From the NCBI GenBank assembly GCA_014529385.2, contig CM043945.1:97384612-97442611 (forward strand): a stretch of DNA of 58,000 nt, in the 5' to 3' direction. Positions 1-9,177 of the stretch are shown in pieces. Made by a program: the position numbers and the translations under genes. This DNA comes from Adiantum capillus-veneris (Eukaryota > Streptophyta > Polypodiopsida > Polypodiales > Pteridaceae). The notes under the pieces are model-generated. The model saw nothing but the letters and a program-made list of their open reading frames with translations, did not search any database and was not told the DNA's origin. Each line of letters opens with the position of its first letter. Position 1 is the first letter of the stretch.

Positions 1-1216
1 TGAATCCACATTGGATAAGTTTTTCAATCTCCTCTTGTACAATTTTGGCGTATTTAGGATTCATTGGATATGGTCGTTGCTGGACGGGTTTAGCAGTGTT
101 GATCATGGGAATTGTATGTTGCACCACAGAAGGTGGAACGCCCTTCATGTCATGATATGTCCAAGCAAAGATATCCTTGTATTCCTTGAGGAGCTCCTTA
201 AGTACAGCCTTTTCAGTTTCGGTAAGGTCTTGAGCAATAAAGATTGGTTTAGACTCCTCACCTGGTTCTGCTAATTCTATCTCTTTAACTATCGCTGGAC
301 CATCATAGACTCCACTGCTTCCATTGGTAGGTATTCGTTGGGCTTTGGCATACACAACCTTTCGCTCCCCCGTGGTATAAGATTTAAAATGTTCAGGAGC
401 CGTATGTAAGTCAGCAGGCTCTTGTCCTGACGGAGACCTTTCTTTTAGTTCTGCCTCCTTTTGTTGTTGTGCTAACTCTCGGTTTTGACGTCTTCTTATA
501 GTTCGACTCAATTTCGGCTTTGTAACCTCCAATTGAGCGAGGTCAATGGGTCGCGGGCTGCACCACATGACACTCTGGAGATGTTCACCCCAATTGTCTA
601 CTAGCTTTCGATGAGCATCACATGCCCCTAGATAGCTAAGCCATTCTGCAGTAGATCTTTCCTTGTTTATCCTAGCTCTCACATTTGCTCGATATCGTCG
701 TCTCTTATATGACCTTTGTTTCTTGTTAAGGTTTTGATTTTGGTAAATGTTTGAACTCGACTCGCTCGATAGGTCTTCGCTTGTATCTTCTTCACTCTCA
801 TATAAATTACCATAGATGGTCGTACTAGGCCTTGAGTCTTCAGTTTCTATACTTGGCTCACTCGATGTTTCCTCAGGTTCTGAATCCATTTCTCCCTGAG
901 ATTCCGTTTCTGATGTGCATTGGCCTGAAGCCTTTGAGGAATCATCGGTTACACTCTCAGGTAGATGTGCCTCTTTCTTAACATCGGATGTTACATGCGC
1001 TACACCTAACATGTTTACTGGTGCAATGTGTGGTATCTCTTCCCCATCTGGTGTCACCCAGGTTGTTCCTCTAGCTCCCCATGTATCTATAGTTGCCGCT
1101 AGGTGTACACAATCGACATTGTCTGACTCAGTCATTCCGGGTAGGATATCCATATAAGGAGAGTTCTCCCCAATATCCATGTCTTCGTTACACGTGTAAC
1201 AATACTGTAATGGAGC
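1..1216 (-). CDS. G1 gypsy pol: linker and start of reverse transcriptase (runs off left edge)
   Basis: An open frame on the minus strand runs without a stop from 1216 to the window edge, about 405 codons. The first 300 or so residues are an acidic then basic linker (serine/glutamate-rich, then a KRRRYRANVRAR-like patch). The last 80 residues match the entry to Ty3/gypsy reverse transcriptase: an aromatic DIFAWTYHDMKGVPPSVVQH block, then a PMNPKYAKIVQEEIEKLIQ block ahead of the palm domain, which lies outside the window. It is in the same frame as the protease ORF to its right and separated from it by one TGA at 1217-1219. Seen: open frame and motifs. Known: this order (protease, linker, RT) is usual for Ty3 elements. 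Inferred: this is the pol of element G1. Confidence 0.85.
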
Positions 1217-3205
1217 TCAGTGAATTGTTGTGTCTGATCGATTATCAATGATGAATTTATTTCCTAGAGGATGCGTTCGACCACTTAAAAGATCAACTCG
1301 AATGACAGAGTCTTGGAACTGTAAGTAGACGTGGTTTTTGGACCAGTCATGCACCATTTTTGCTTCCCTCATGAATGGACGCCCTAAGATCATCTCAAAT
1401 GACATAGGATGCTTGGAAAAATCCATAACAATAAAATTCTGCCTTACCTTGTGTCCCAAGACCTTGATTTTGAGATCCTTTAGCATTCCAATAGGCGTAA
1501 CAATAGATCCATTAGCCATTTTTACCACTACGCTTGTGGCTTCAAGGTGAGGTCGCCCCATAGACTCCCAACAACTCTTTGTCACCATGCTGACTCCCGC
1601 ACCACCGTCAAGGACCCCCTTTACAGTTAATCCTTGAGTAGTGATTGGTAGAGTAGCATTAGATTCATCACCTTCAAAGTATTGCCCCAACTTGTTAACG
1701 GGTACTTCAATTACAGATTCATGTCCCGCTAGGTCAGATGGTGGTGCTAAATATTCCTCATCATTCATTACCGAGTCAGGTTTGTTCATATGTGCAAACT
1801 GTGGTAATCCGGCCTGTAATTCTCCATTGAGGAAGGCTCGAAGAGCTGAGACTAGTTCGGGGTCTTTATATAGTTTGGACATGATGGTGGTTCTAACTTT
1901 TGAAGACATGAAATCCATCAATGTGGCAACATTTAATGGCATCTTGTGGGACGTAGGACCCTGACAAGAGAATGGTGAAGATGGAATCTCCACTTCCTCA
2001 AGGGGGTCGGGCATTCCCTCACCAAACATTCTCTCTAGTAGGAAAGGTGCGTGTCCACTTTCAGATGTCCTACCCTCACTCTCTTCCCGAATGATACTGG
2101 GTATAGCTAATGGCCTGTAGTTCTTGTGAGGTTGAACTTGTGTGGGAAACACTGTGTCCGACATCTGGATATGTTTGGGTTCAGGTTCTAATGTTCGTTG
2201 AGTTTCTTCCACCAAACCCCTCAGTTGTTGGACTCGTTCAATTTCCACTGTTGGGTTTGGATAGGTTCCAATCTTTCTCTTGCAATCCTCATTTTTTGTC
2301 TCTCGTGGCTTATCTTGGGAGTTCGCAACTGGGTGGTTTAACTTTGAATACTCTTTTGGTGTTCGTCGTAATTCCCCCTCGTGATCCTCCTCATTGGCTT
2401 TTTCCTTTGTAGTAACAGTTTTGGTCTCCGTGGTCTCTATCGAATCTGAGTCATCCTCAGGGTCATTCATATACACGGGATCCTCTCCTGTCCCTATGTT
2501 AGTCTTTGAACTAGGTTTTGAGCTAGAAGCATTAAGGGATTTCTTTCTTCGTGTTTTCTTCTTTCTCGCTCGGCCAATGGATGCAGCATCTCTCTCTTCG
2601 AGGATGTAATTTTGCTTTTGGAGCATCGACCGTGTGAGTGCATTCACTGGTGCTATGTTTATAGTTGGTGGTGTCCCATCGACAATCTCTATTATGTTCA
2701 ATGGTGTGATTTTCGGTGCGTTTGGATTGTTAGGACACTGTGCGATCAAATGATCTATGCCACAACGATTACAAGTGAGTATTGGCATTGCCAATGCACT
2801 CCCTTGACTTGTTTGCATTAGTGCATCATTCTTTTGGATTCTAATGGGGCACTCAGCTACTCGATGTGGTCCACCACATTCGTAGCACTGAAGAGGTGGT
2901 CTCCTGGCAAAACTATTAATGTTTTGGCCTCTTGTTGCCAGCGCAGTAGCTTGATATACCAGTTTGATTTGTCCCCAATGGTCTTCCATATAGTACATGG
3001 GACACTCCTCAAGCATGTCGACTCCATAGGTGATACTAGAGTCTATGTCCTCTTCGCAATCTACATAAGTACTAGATGACTCGCAACCTATTTGGTTCAT
3101 AGGTGTAACTCTTGGATGAGGGGGTTGCGGTCCTAGCACTGGAGGTGGCAACGGTGTGGTTTGGACCACATTTTGGGTTCTACGGACCATGTGCTGTAAT
3201 GGCAA
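1217..3205 (-). CDS. G1 gypsy gag-pol middle part: zinc knuckles and aspartic protease
   Basis: A 662-codon frame. Near its N-terminus are two zinc knuckles of unusual spacing, CYECGGPHRVAEC and CNRCGIDHLIAQC (C-x2-C-x3-H-x4-C). A long charged, lysine- and glutamate-rich linker follows. The last 170 residues are a retropepsin domain: a GQYFEGDE lead, the active-site region at 1601-1609, and the second conserved block ending ILGRPFMREAKMVHDW. The catalytic D-[ST]-G is read here as D-G-G, so the protease may be inactive. The related element at 13.8 kb has DSG. The frame is continuous with its neighbours on both sides except for one TAG (3206-3208) and one TGA (1217-1219). Confidence 0.85.
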   Translation of the reverse strand: MPLQHMVRRTQNVVQTTPLPPPVLGPQPPHPRVTPMNQIGCESSSTYVDCEEDIDSSITYGVDMLEECPMYYMEDHWGQIKLVYQATALATRGQNINSFARRPPLQCYECGGPHRVAECPIRIQKNDALMQTSQGSALAMPILTCNRCGIDHLIAQCPNNPNAPKITPLNIIEIVDGTPPTINIAPVNALTRSMLQKQNYILEERDAASIGRARKKKTRRKKSLNASSSKPSSKTNIGTGEDPVYMNDPEDDSDSIETTETKTVTTKEKANEEDHEGELRRTPKEYSKLNHPVANSQDKPRETKNEDCKRKIGTYPNPTVEIERVQQLRGLVEETQRTLEPEPKHIQMSDTVFPTQVQPHKNYRPLAIPSIIREESEGRTSESGHAPFLLERMFGEGMPDPLEEVEIPSSPFSCQGPTSHKMPLNVATLMDFMSSKVRTTIMSKLYKDPELVSALRAFLNGELQAGLPQFAHMNKPDSVMNDEEYLAPPSDLAGHESVIEVPVNKLGQYFEGDESNATLPITTQGLTVKGVLDGGAGVSMVTKSCWESMGRPHLEATSVVVKMANGSIVTPIGMLKDLKIKVLGHKVRQNFIVMDFSKHPMSFEMILGRPFMREAKMVHDWSKNHVYLQFQDSVIRVDLLSGRTHPLGNKFIIDNRSDTTIH

Positions 3206-3421
3206 CTATTGCTCCATGGGTGGGGTAGGCATCAATGCAAGAACTCTAGGTGAGTCTGCCCAAGGTATTGGCGGTCTATTTTCCATGATGCGTTTAAGCA
3301 TTAGGCAATCCTTCGCTTGATGGCCATACCTACCACACGCGTTACAAGTCCCGTTAAACTTTACTCTGAAAGTAGGGCATTCACTCGTAGTATGTGGGCC
3401 CAAGCAAATTGAGCACCATTG
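3206..3421 (-). pseudogene. G1 gypsy nucleocapsid segment between two in-frame stops
   Basis: This short stretch is in the same frame as the gag ORF (3422-4762) and the protease ORF (1217-3205), fenced off by TAA at 3422-3424 and TAG at 3206-3208. It carries two more zinc knuckles: CSICLGPHTTSEC (C-x2-C-x3-H-x4-C) and CNACGRYGHQAKDC (canonical C-x2-C-x4-H-x4-C). With the two in the next ORF the element has four knuckles. The domain order only makes sense if the two stops are later mutations or are read through. Either stop is one C-to-T change from a glutamine codon. Confidence 0.8.
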
Positions 3422-4762
3422 TTACTCCCTTCTTGGATACATATGAGTGTTTTGTGGAGCACGATTACCCCTAAGGCTTTCTTGGATGGCCTTGGTGAGA
3501 TCTGCCAAAGTCATCTCAGATATCGTTTGCTCTTTCACGATTGGCTTTATCTTCATTGGCTCATGCCCTGATGCTTGCGAGCTACTAGACTTCGGCTCGG
3601 CAGACACTCTTTCTCCTGCAATCATTAAATTATCCTCCAATTGGATTGCATTCATGGTGACTGCTTCCCAAGTAGTGATACCTCTAATGACTAGGCCATT
3701 ATAGATACTTTCATGTCGTAGTCCCTTGATGAATCTATCGAGCAATTGGTTGTTGTTGAATCGCTCGTTTGGATTGCATCGAGAATTCAAATTCTTTAGG
3801 CGGCTAATGAAGTCTCTCACGGATTCACCTTCTTCTCGTTGGGCTTTCTGGAGCTGAGAGGCTACACCCCAAAGTACTCCCTCTCGTATGTATTCTTTTA
3901 AGAACAGTCTCCTAAGAGTAGAGTAGATCGTTTTCTCTTCTACTCTTAAAGTTCTATACCAATCTCCAGCCTTTCCGCTTAGGGTCAAACTCAAAGCCTT
4001 ACACTTATGTAGCTCATTGTGCTCTTCCAAGGAATTGCACACATGTTCAAAGACTTCCATATGCTTTCTAGCATCTCCGTCTCCACTGAATTTCTGTGTG
4101 AGCTTAGCTACTTGAACTGCCTTGCTCCTAGGCTCTTTATCAGGTGCACTACGCATGTTTTCCGCAATAGAGCGACCGATAGTTTGAGAAAATGCTGCCA
4201 AATCTCCTATTTGAGCAGGTATAATGGGTGTATGTGCTCCTGGAACCACATGTGAGATGGGAATTGGCCTTGGACTTGGCATACGCGCGGCTCTTGGGTC
4301 CCATATTTCGTATGGTGGTGTACCAGACGATGGTCCAAAGTTTACAGGAGTGGCCCTAGGCATAGGGGGTGCCTGATATGGCATGTTATTATTAAATGGC
4401 ATGGCTCCACTTGTATAAGATCTTGGATAATTCCATTGTGGATTGTAAGCTCTTGGAATAATCGGAGGTGTAGGAGCTACATGAGGCTGAGGTACGACAG
4501 GTGCACATGATTGATACATACATGTAGGTATAGTTGGGAGCACTGTGCTACTAGGCATTGGCGCAGTGTTAACAAATGAACTCCATGGTGTATTTCTTGT
4601 CATGCTCACCACTGGGATATACATGGTATCCGTAGTGTCATTAAGAGAAAGATGAGATAGATCTGGGAAGGTAAAGCTGCCACTTGTGGGCTCAGATTGT
4701 ACTGAGGCCCCTGGCGAAACAACATATGGAGGATCAATGGGGCTCACTGAGGGAGTCTCCAT
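3422..4762 (-). CDS. G1 gypsy gag (capsid domain)
   Basis: A 446-codon frame. The first 200 residues are proline-rich and low complexity. Residues about 210-390 are the retrotransposon Gag capsid fold: a VAKLTQKFSGDGDARKHMEVF start, then the family signature around SLTLSGKAGDWYRTL, a REGESVRDFISRLKNL block and a FIKGLRHESIYNGLV block. The end (LADLTKAIQESLRGN) leads into the nucleocapsid knuckles. In the element it would form the virus-like particle that packages the RNA. It overlaps the upstream ORF by 19 bases in another frame, so a frameshift separates the N-terminal part. Confidence 0.85.
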   Translation of the reverse strand: METPSVSPIDPPYVVSPGASVQSEPTSGSFTFPDLSHLSLNDTTDTMYIPVVSMTRNTPWSSFVNTAPMPSSTVLPTIPTCMYQSCAPVVPQPHVAPTPPIIPRAYNPQWNYPRSYTSGAMPFNNNMPYQAPPMPRATPVNFGPSSGTPPYEIWDPRAARMPSPRPIPISHVVPGAHTPIIPAQIGDLAAFSQTIGRSIAENMRSAPDKEPRSKAVQVAKLTQKFSGDGDARKHMEVFEHVCNSLEEHNELHKCKALSLTLSGKAGDWYRTLRVEEKTIYSTLRRLFLKEYIREGVLWGVASQLQKAQREEGESVRDFISRLKNLNSRCNPNERFNNNQLLDRFIKGLRHESIYNGLVIRGITTWEAVTMNAIQLEDNLMIAGERVSAEPKSSSSQASGHEPMKIKPIVKEQTISEMTLADLTKAIQESLRGNRAPQNTHMYPRRE

Positions 4763-5478
4763 TTGTGATAGGGTTGGTTGGTGGCCTTTCCCGTATCCAA
4801 GAATCTCATTAGGCCTGTTGAAGGCATGTTGATCCCTATGTTCTGTCTTTCTAACTCGACAATCCTATGGAGGACATCACAGACTTTCTGTTGTTGCTCA
4901 TCTATGCTAGTAGCACCCGATGTGGATTGTAGAACATCTAACCAACCCACATGATAGGTGTGTCCTGTGTACCGATCAGTTAAAGCTTCTGCTTGTAGGT
5001 CATACTCCCAATTTTTGTTTAGGAATATCCCATCTAGGCCTGGCGTGCTGGAGGTTTCCCTCGAAGTGGAAGCATTATTGCTCCCCATCGCTTGCCCCTC
5101 CGTGACTGCTACCTTGGGAGCACTCGGTTGCTCGGCTGGCATGATTGTTGTCATAGGAGCCTTTGCTTTCAGGGCTCGACTTTGTTCTAGCCTTCGTAGG
5201 TTCTCAATTTCCCTCTCCCTTGTTGCTTGCATATAGCGTTCGATCTCTTGTACTTCGGCAAGACTCCTACCATCGGGTAGTAAAACCTCAGAGGGAGATA
5301 GTCCTAAAGGATCAGGAGGTGCAGTGGATGGAACATTCACATGCACACTCTCAAGAAGCATAGGGTCTATTTTAGGCATGAATGACGAATTTACTTCCCC
5401 ACTCCCTTCATTTATTTCATTAACCGCATGTTCGGAGCGAGTAGCTCTACTAAGGGTCTCTTTTAAGCAGCTAAACAC
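4744..5478 (-). CDS. G1 gypsy gag N-terminal part
   Basis: A 244-codon frame just upstream of the capsid ORF and in a different frame. It has a charged helical stretch (EVQEIERYMQATREREIENL, likely coiled coil) around residues 85-105, then a segment with tryptophans (NWEYDLQ, HVGWLDVLQ). No domain can be named with confidence. Position and size fit the N-terminal part of a large plant Ty3 Gag. A frameshift at about 4744-4762 separates it from the capsid domain. Confidence 0.6.
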   Translation of the reverse strand: MFSCLKETLSRATRSEHAVNEINEGSGEVNSSFMPKIDPMLLESVHVNVPSTAPPDPLGLSPSEVLLPDGRSLAEVQEIERYMQATREREIENLRRLEQSRALKAKAPMTTIMPAEQPSAPKVAVTEGQAMGSNNASTSRETSSTPGLDGIFLNKNWEYDLQAEALTDRYTGHTYHVGWLDVLQSTSGATSIDEQQQKVCDVLHRIVELERQNIGINMPSTGLMRFLDTGKATNQPYHKWRLPQ

Positions 5479-5780
5479 GTTGGAACCGGGCCATGGCCCA
5501 TGGCATGCATGTCTTGACTTGAACTATCAGGGTTTGGTGTAGGATACCCCTCCATGACTTCGTAGTCAGAGGAAGAATCACTAGACGCGATATGAGGATC
5601 TTGGGTCGCGCTACCTTGAGTCCCGGCCGAAGGTCCAGAACCTAGGGTGGAGGAATAATGGGTGCCCGCGTAAATGGAGGCACTACCAATATGCTCGTGC
5701 TCTAACACTCGTCCAGAGCGTAGGTTCATATGACTTGGATCCCCTAGAAGTGTCAGTGAGTGCCCGTGAAGGCTGCTCAC
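5463..5780 (-). CDS. G1 gypsy leader ORF, unknown
   Basis: A 105-codon frame, serine- and glycine-rich, overlapping the next ORF by 16 bases in another frame. It starts at the first ATG downstream of the long A/T-rich leader. It is not recognised as a domain. It could be the true start of Gag, joined by a lost frame, or leader sequence that happens to be open. Confidence 0.35.
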   Translation of the reverse strand: MSSLHGHSLTLLGDPSHMNLRSGRVLEHEHIGSASIYAGTHYSSTLGSGPSAGTQGSATQDPHIASSDSSSDYEVMEGYPTPNPDSSSQDMHAMGHGPVPTCLAA

Positions 5781-6813
5781 CTAGTATTTTTGGGTGTTTT
5801 GCAACCCAAGTCTTTTCTTAAATTTTTTTTATTTTTTGATTTTTTGGTCCTTTTTTTCTGACCCAGCTATAGAATAGAATGTATAATAGCTCAAAACGAG
5901 CGTCTCGGTCAGAGGGACGTGCCGTGCTTTACAGCCCTCCGTTTGGTCACTTTATGCCCTCGAAATCCCTAAAACCGTCAATTTCTAGTAGGGAACTAGG
6001 CCCAAATTAGAAAGTCTAAGGGTGCAAGTGGGAAGAGAAGGGAGGAGAGTGGAGAACTTGCCCCACATGCTCTCATTCCCTCTTGAGGGGGTAGGGTATA
6101 TATATAAGAGTGAGTCTAGTATATATCATAGGATTGGGGCCTATGCCTGGGCCTGGGCTTGGGCTTGGGCTTGGGGAAATGATCCCGATCCCGATCAGAA
6201 TTTTAGTGTAGCCCCCCAGTCACTCACGCTTAAATATTTTCGGTTTTTTTTTTATTTTTATTTTTTTAAGAATTTTTTTTATTTTTTTTTAGGCGACGAT
6301 CGCGCGCGGTTTAGGTGACCATTTCTTAGCCACACACACTGTCAACAGCTACCTAACCTCTCTGTCAACAACTCACATCTCACAGACAGCTCACTACCTT
6401 ATCTACTTACTAACAGTGCTGCTAACCACTAACTAATCTACTAACTAATCTGTTAACTGCTTACTGACAGTGAGCTAACTGTCCACCTACTTCCTCTCTC
6501 ACTACCTTAATGTGCAAAGACTGTGTGCAGGCAAACCTTGACAGGAAACTGTGTACAGACTGTGTGCAAACAGAAATTGCTAACTGCCTTCCCACTTATT
6601 CATTCACTGCAAACAAGCTAACGACTACTAATTGTGCAAAGACTGTGTGCAAACAAAAAACACAACATTATGCAGAAATCACAGAACTTGCAGACAATAC
6701 AGAAATTAACAACTTGCAGAAAAACAACTCATTCCTCTTCCTCTTCCTCTTCTTTCCTACTACAAACAACTCATAGGAGAAGCACAAAGTGCCTCTTGGG
6801 CTTAGTGCAGGGC
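5781..6813 (-). other. G1 gypsy 5' leader, non-coding
   Basis: About 1 kb between gag and the primer site. It holds long T/A homopolymer runs (5820-5860, 6240-6290), a TATATATATAA stretch near 6100, five near-perfect GGGCTT/GGGCCT hexamers at about 6145-6176, and repeated CTAACTAATCT words at 6415-6460. No coding signal was seen on either strand. Confidence 0.55.
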
Positions 6814-6834
6814 GATTCCCCGGCAGCGACGCCA
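6814..6834 (-). other. G1 primer binding site (tRNA-Asp-like)
   Basis: On the minus strand this reads TGGCGTCGCTGCCGGGGAAT, closely resembling the TGGCGCCGTTGCCGGGG primer site of Athila-like plant gypsy elements, which is complementary to the 3' end of tRNA-Asp. It lies where the first-strand primer must anneal, five bases inside an LTR-type TG boundary. Confidence 0.75.
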
Positions 6835-6838
6835 AAAA

Positions 6839-6889
6839 TGTGCGCTCCTTGCCGCACTGTCGAAGCAAGGGCCTTGCCTAACACTGTGT
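6839..6889 (-). mobile_element. G1 5' LTR stub, interrupted
   Basis: Immediately outside the primer site the sequence begins TGTGCGCTCC on the plus strand, as expected for the CA-3' end of an LTR read on the minus strand. Only about 50 bases remain before clear Penelope-type coding sequence begins. The rest of the LTR is either deleted or displaced by that element. The exact junction is not visible. Confidence 0.45.
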
Positions 6890-7715
6890 GTGAGCCATAC
6901 CCTCATCCTCACACAACACTACATCGGGTTCAATAACAAAGTTTTCAAGCAAATCAAGGGCACAACTATGGGATCAAATTTTGCCGTAGTCTATGCTTGT
7001 CTCTTCCTTTGCCACATAGAGTCCCAATCCTCACTCCTTCATAACCCAAACCTAGCATATTTTAAAAGGTTCATTGATGATGCCTTTGGAGTATGGACAG
7101 GCCCTTTACAATCACTAACAATTACCCTCAACACATATGCAGGACCATTACATGAGCACATCAAAATTACCCCCTGTATCTCTACCAATCAATCCACAAT
7201 CCTAGACATACACTTCTTTAAGGGGCCCAATTTTCTAGCTCATGGCATCCTAGATTCTAAATGCTACCAAAAACCCCTAAATTCTTTCCACTACATACCA
7301 TGGATCTCTTGGCATCCAACCCACCAAAAAATAGCCTTCATCAAATCAGAACTCAGAAGATACATTGTGAGGGAAATGCTCCTTTGAACACTACCTAACC
7401 ACCAAGAACCTCTTTTTTATCAGACTTAGGAAAAGAGGCTATCCTAGGGATGTTCTCCTTAGGATTTTCAACTCAATCTCCTATTTGGAAAGAAACAACC
7501 TCTTGAATAAACCCTCTCCAATCAAACAACCTCCCCCAATCATTTTCAAATTACCTTTTACCCCAGGAACTAGAAAACTAAAACCCTCCTTATTAATTGG
7601 GACACCTGTACATCAAGCTTGCCAAAACTCTCCTAACCTCTCCCACTTGGAAAAACCCGTCACATGTTGGATCACTAGACCAAACTTACACACACTCCTT
7701 AAGAAACAGTCCTAA
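6890..7715 (+). pseudogene. Penelope-like element reverse transcriptase, 5'-truncated and frameshifted
   Basis: This reading frame has hallmarks of Penelope-like element (PLE) reverse transcriptase, not of LTR or LINE enzymes. In order: FNNKVFKQIKGTTMGSNFA (the QxxGTxMG motif), YFKRFIDDAFGVW with the catalytic DD pair at 7076-7081, an ILDIHF block, FHYIPWISWHPTHQK, and, after a single frameshift near 7378, the PLE-typical RLRKRGYPRDVL. A thumb-like tail ends RPNLHTLLKKQS. No ATG precedes it and the fingers domain is missing, so it is truncated at the 5' side. No GIY-YIG endonuclease follows. PLEs are patchy in plants. It is flanked by two gypsy elements in opposite orientation. Confidence 0.82.
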
Positions 7716-7805
7716 TGCATAGCAAGGTCAACATGCCCAACTTACCCTCATTGATTTGCTTTACAATTTGTGCAGGACAATGGTACCACTACTTCGGTTC
7801 AACCT

Positions 7806-7985
7806 TCCCCCTCCTCCCCCCCCCCCCCCCCCCCCCCCCCCCTTCCCTTCCTTCCACCCTTTTTGGTCACCAGTTTATACCCACACCCCGTTTTTGGATA
7901 CCATTATATACCCCCACCGCAACAGTTTATACCCACACCCTGTTTTTGGTCACCATTATATACCCACACATTCTCCCCCCACCCC
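7806..7985 (+). repeat. Poly-C tract and short tandem repeats
   Basis: A run of more than 30 C (about 7807-7843) is followed by three imperfect copies of an approximately 30-35 base unit built on TTTTTGGTCACCA, TTTATACCCACAC and a C-rich joint, at 7860-7985. These lie between the PLE reverse transcriptase and the hammerhead motif, where the 3' untranslated part of the element would be. Confidence 0.7.
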
Positions 7986-8520
7986 CCCCCTCCTCCCTTT
8001 TGAAACCAGAATTATGGGTAAAACCAAAAAAGTTTTTTGGCCCAATGCTCTTCCCTTTACCCTATAAGTGGTGCACATCCCACTTGCCTCTTGTAACTAA
8101 AGTGTTATCAAACCAAAGGACTTCTCTACCTACCAGTCTCAAATAATTTCCTAAATCATATGCGTATCTTGTGTGTTATCGTTCCTACTCGCATAAAAAT
8201 AATTTCAGCCTACCAAACGTTGGTATTACCTTAATTTTACAACGCTCTCTCGTACAAAAAATAATAATCTTTAGCCCGCCCCGCTCAGTAAGGTCACACA
8301 TGATTGCTCCTCTTTCTCGGTTTCACCTAACAAAATAGACCCTTCTTTTCTAAAAACTAACTCACTCAAGAAACGTTCACACTTTTTTTTAACCTTTCAA
8401 AATTAAAATTTGGTTTCCCACCTTTTTTGCTCCATCCCAAAAACTTGCACTCAACCTCCCCTACTTAAACAACCCTCACACTCCTCTCCCAAAAACTCTT
8501 CTTCCCTCTCCAAGCTCCCT

Positions 8521-8574
8521 TGCAATACCACTGATGAGCTCTCTAAAGAGCGAAACACGTTTGGTCGTATAATC
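8521..8574 (+). ncRNA. Hammerhead ribozyme motif (type I-like, in PLE 3' region)
   Basis: The plus strand carries the conserved hammerhead core in order: CTGATGA (8531-8537), a 5-bp stem II GCTCT/AGAGC (8538-8542 with 8547-8551) closed by the loop CTAA, then GAAAC (8552-8556), and a GTC cleavage triplet at 8564-8566. Stem III would be only 2 bp (A-U, C-G) with a 7-base loop. Stem I can form from ATAC (8525-8528) with GTAT (8567-8570), but leaves CA unpaired next to the core. Hammerheads with very short stem III are known from Penelope-like elements. This one is on the same strand and 0.8 kb downstream of a PLE reverse transcriptase. Activity is not shown. Confidence 0.68.
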
Positions 8575-8867
8575 CTCACCCCCCCCCCCCCTTATTCCAA
8601 ACTCCCTTCTCCCTATCCCGTAATTAAATTTGAGTATTCTGCACGCTTGGTCGTTATTAATATTGTAAGTTTTGGTTTTAGAGCTGAATTTTTCTAGGTT
8701 TCCTAATTCCAAACTTTTAGGGTACCCATAACCAATTTCCAGAGACCAAAAAAGTCACAAATTCCTGACTTTTTAGAGACTTAACCAGGGGAAAAAATGG
8801 ATTGTGTGCACTAAGCCAAGGTGTTCTTATCAAGGACCATCTTGAGAGTATTGAGTGAGGCTTAAAC

Positions 8868-9177
8868 ATGACAACTCATCCATCATTAGGGTTTCCCACT
8901 CAACTAAGAGCTATTCCACCTACACAAACAACCATAAATATTGCAACACCTAGAACAAGAGGGTTGAGACAAGACCATGAGGCTTATCAACCATATCAAG
9001 CCAAAACTCAAGGCATGGCTCATGGATATTTTTCAAGTGATCATGTAGCTCACTGGAAGCCAAACCAATCAACTAAAATGGGGGAGTTTGGAATAGCAAA
9101 AGTGGAAATTGCTGGAGACTTAGAGGAGAAGCATCCTCTAATCAACAAACCCCAACGTGAGGTTCATCAAAACCAAT
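8868..9177 (+). CDS. G2 gypsy gag N-terminal part
   Basis: A 103-codon ATG frame. The protein is polar, with a GLRQDHEAYQPYQ stretch, and has no named domain. It overlaps the following frame (from 9157) by about 20 bases, so a frameshift likely separates two parts of one gag. The 170 bases upstream are leader-like. No primer site or LTR could be identified there. Confidence 0.45.

Noticed and set aside
6022-6318. AWAWAWAW-containing ORF
   Set aside because: Product of the GGGCTT hexamer repeat in the G1 leader.
7715-8146. Proline-rich ORFs (P-runs) after the PLE
   Set aside because: Translation of poly-C and the TACCCACAC repeats.
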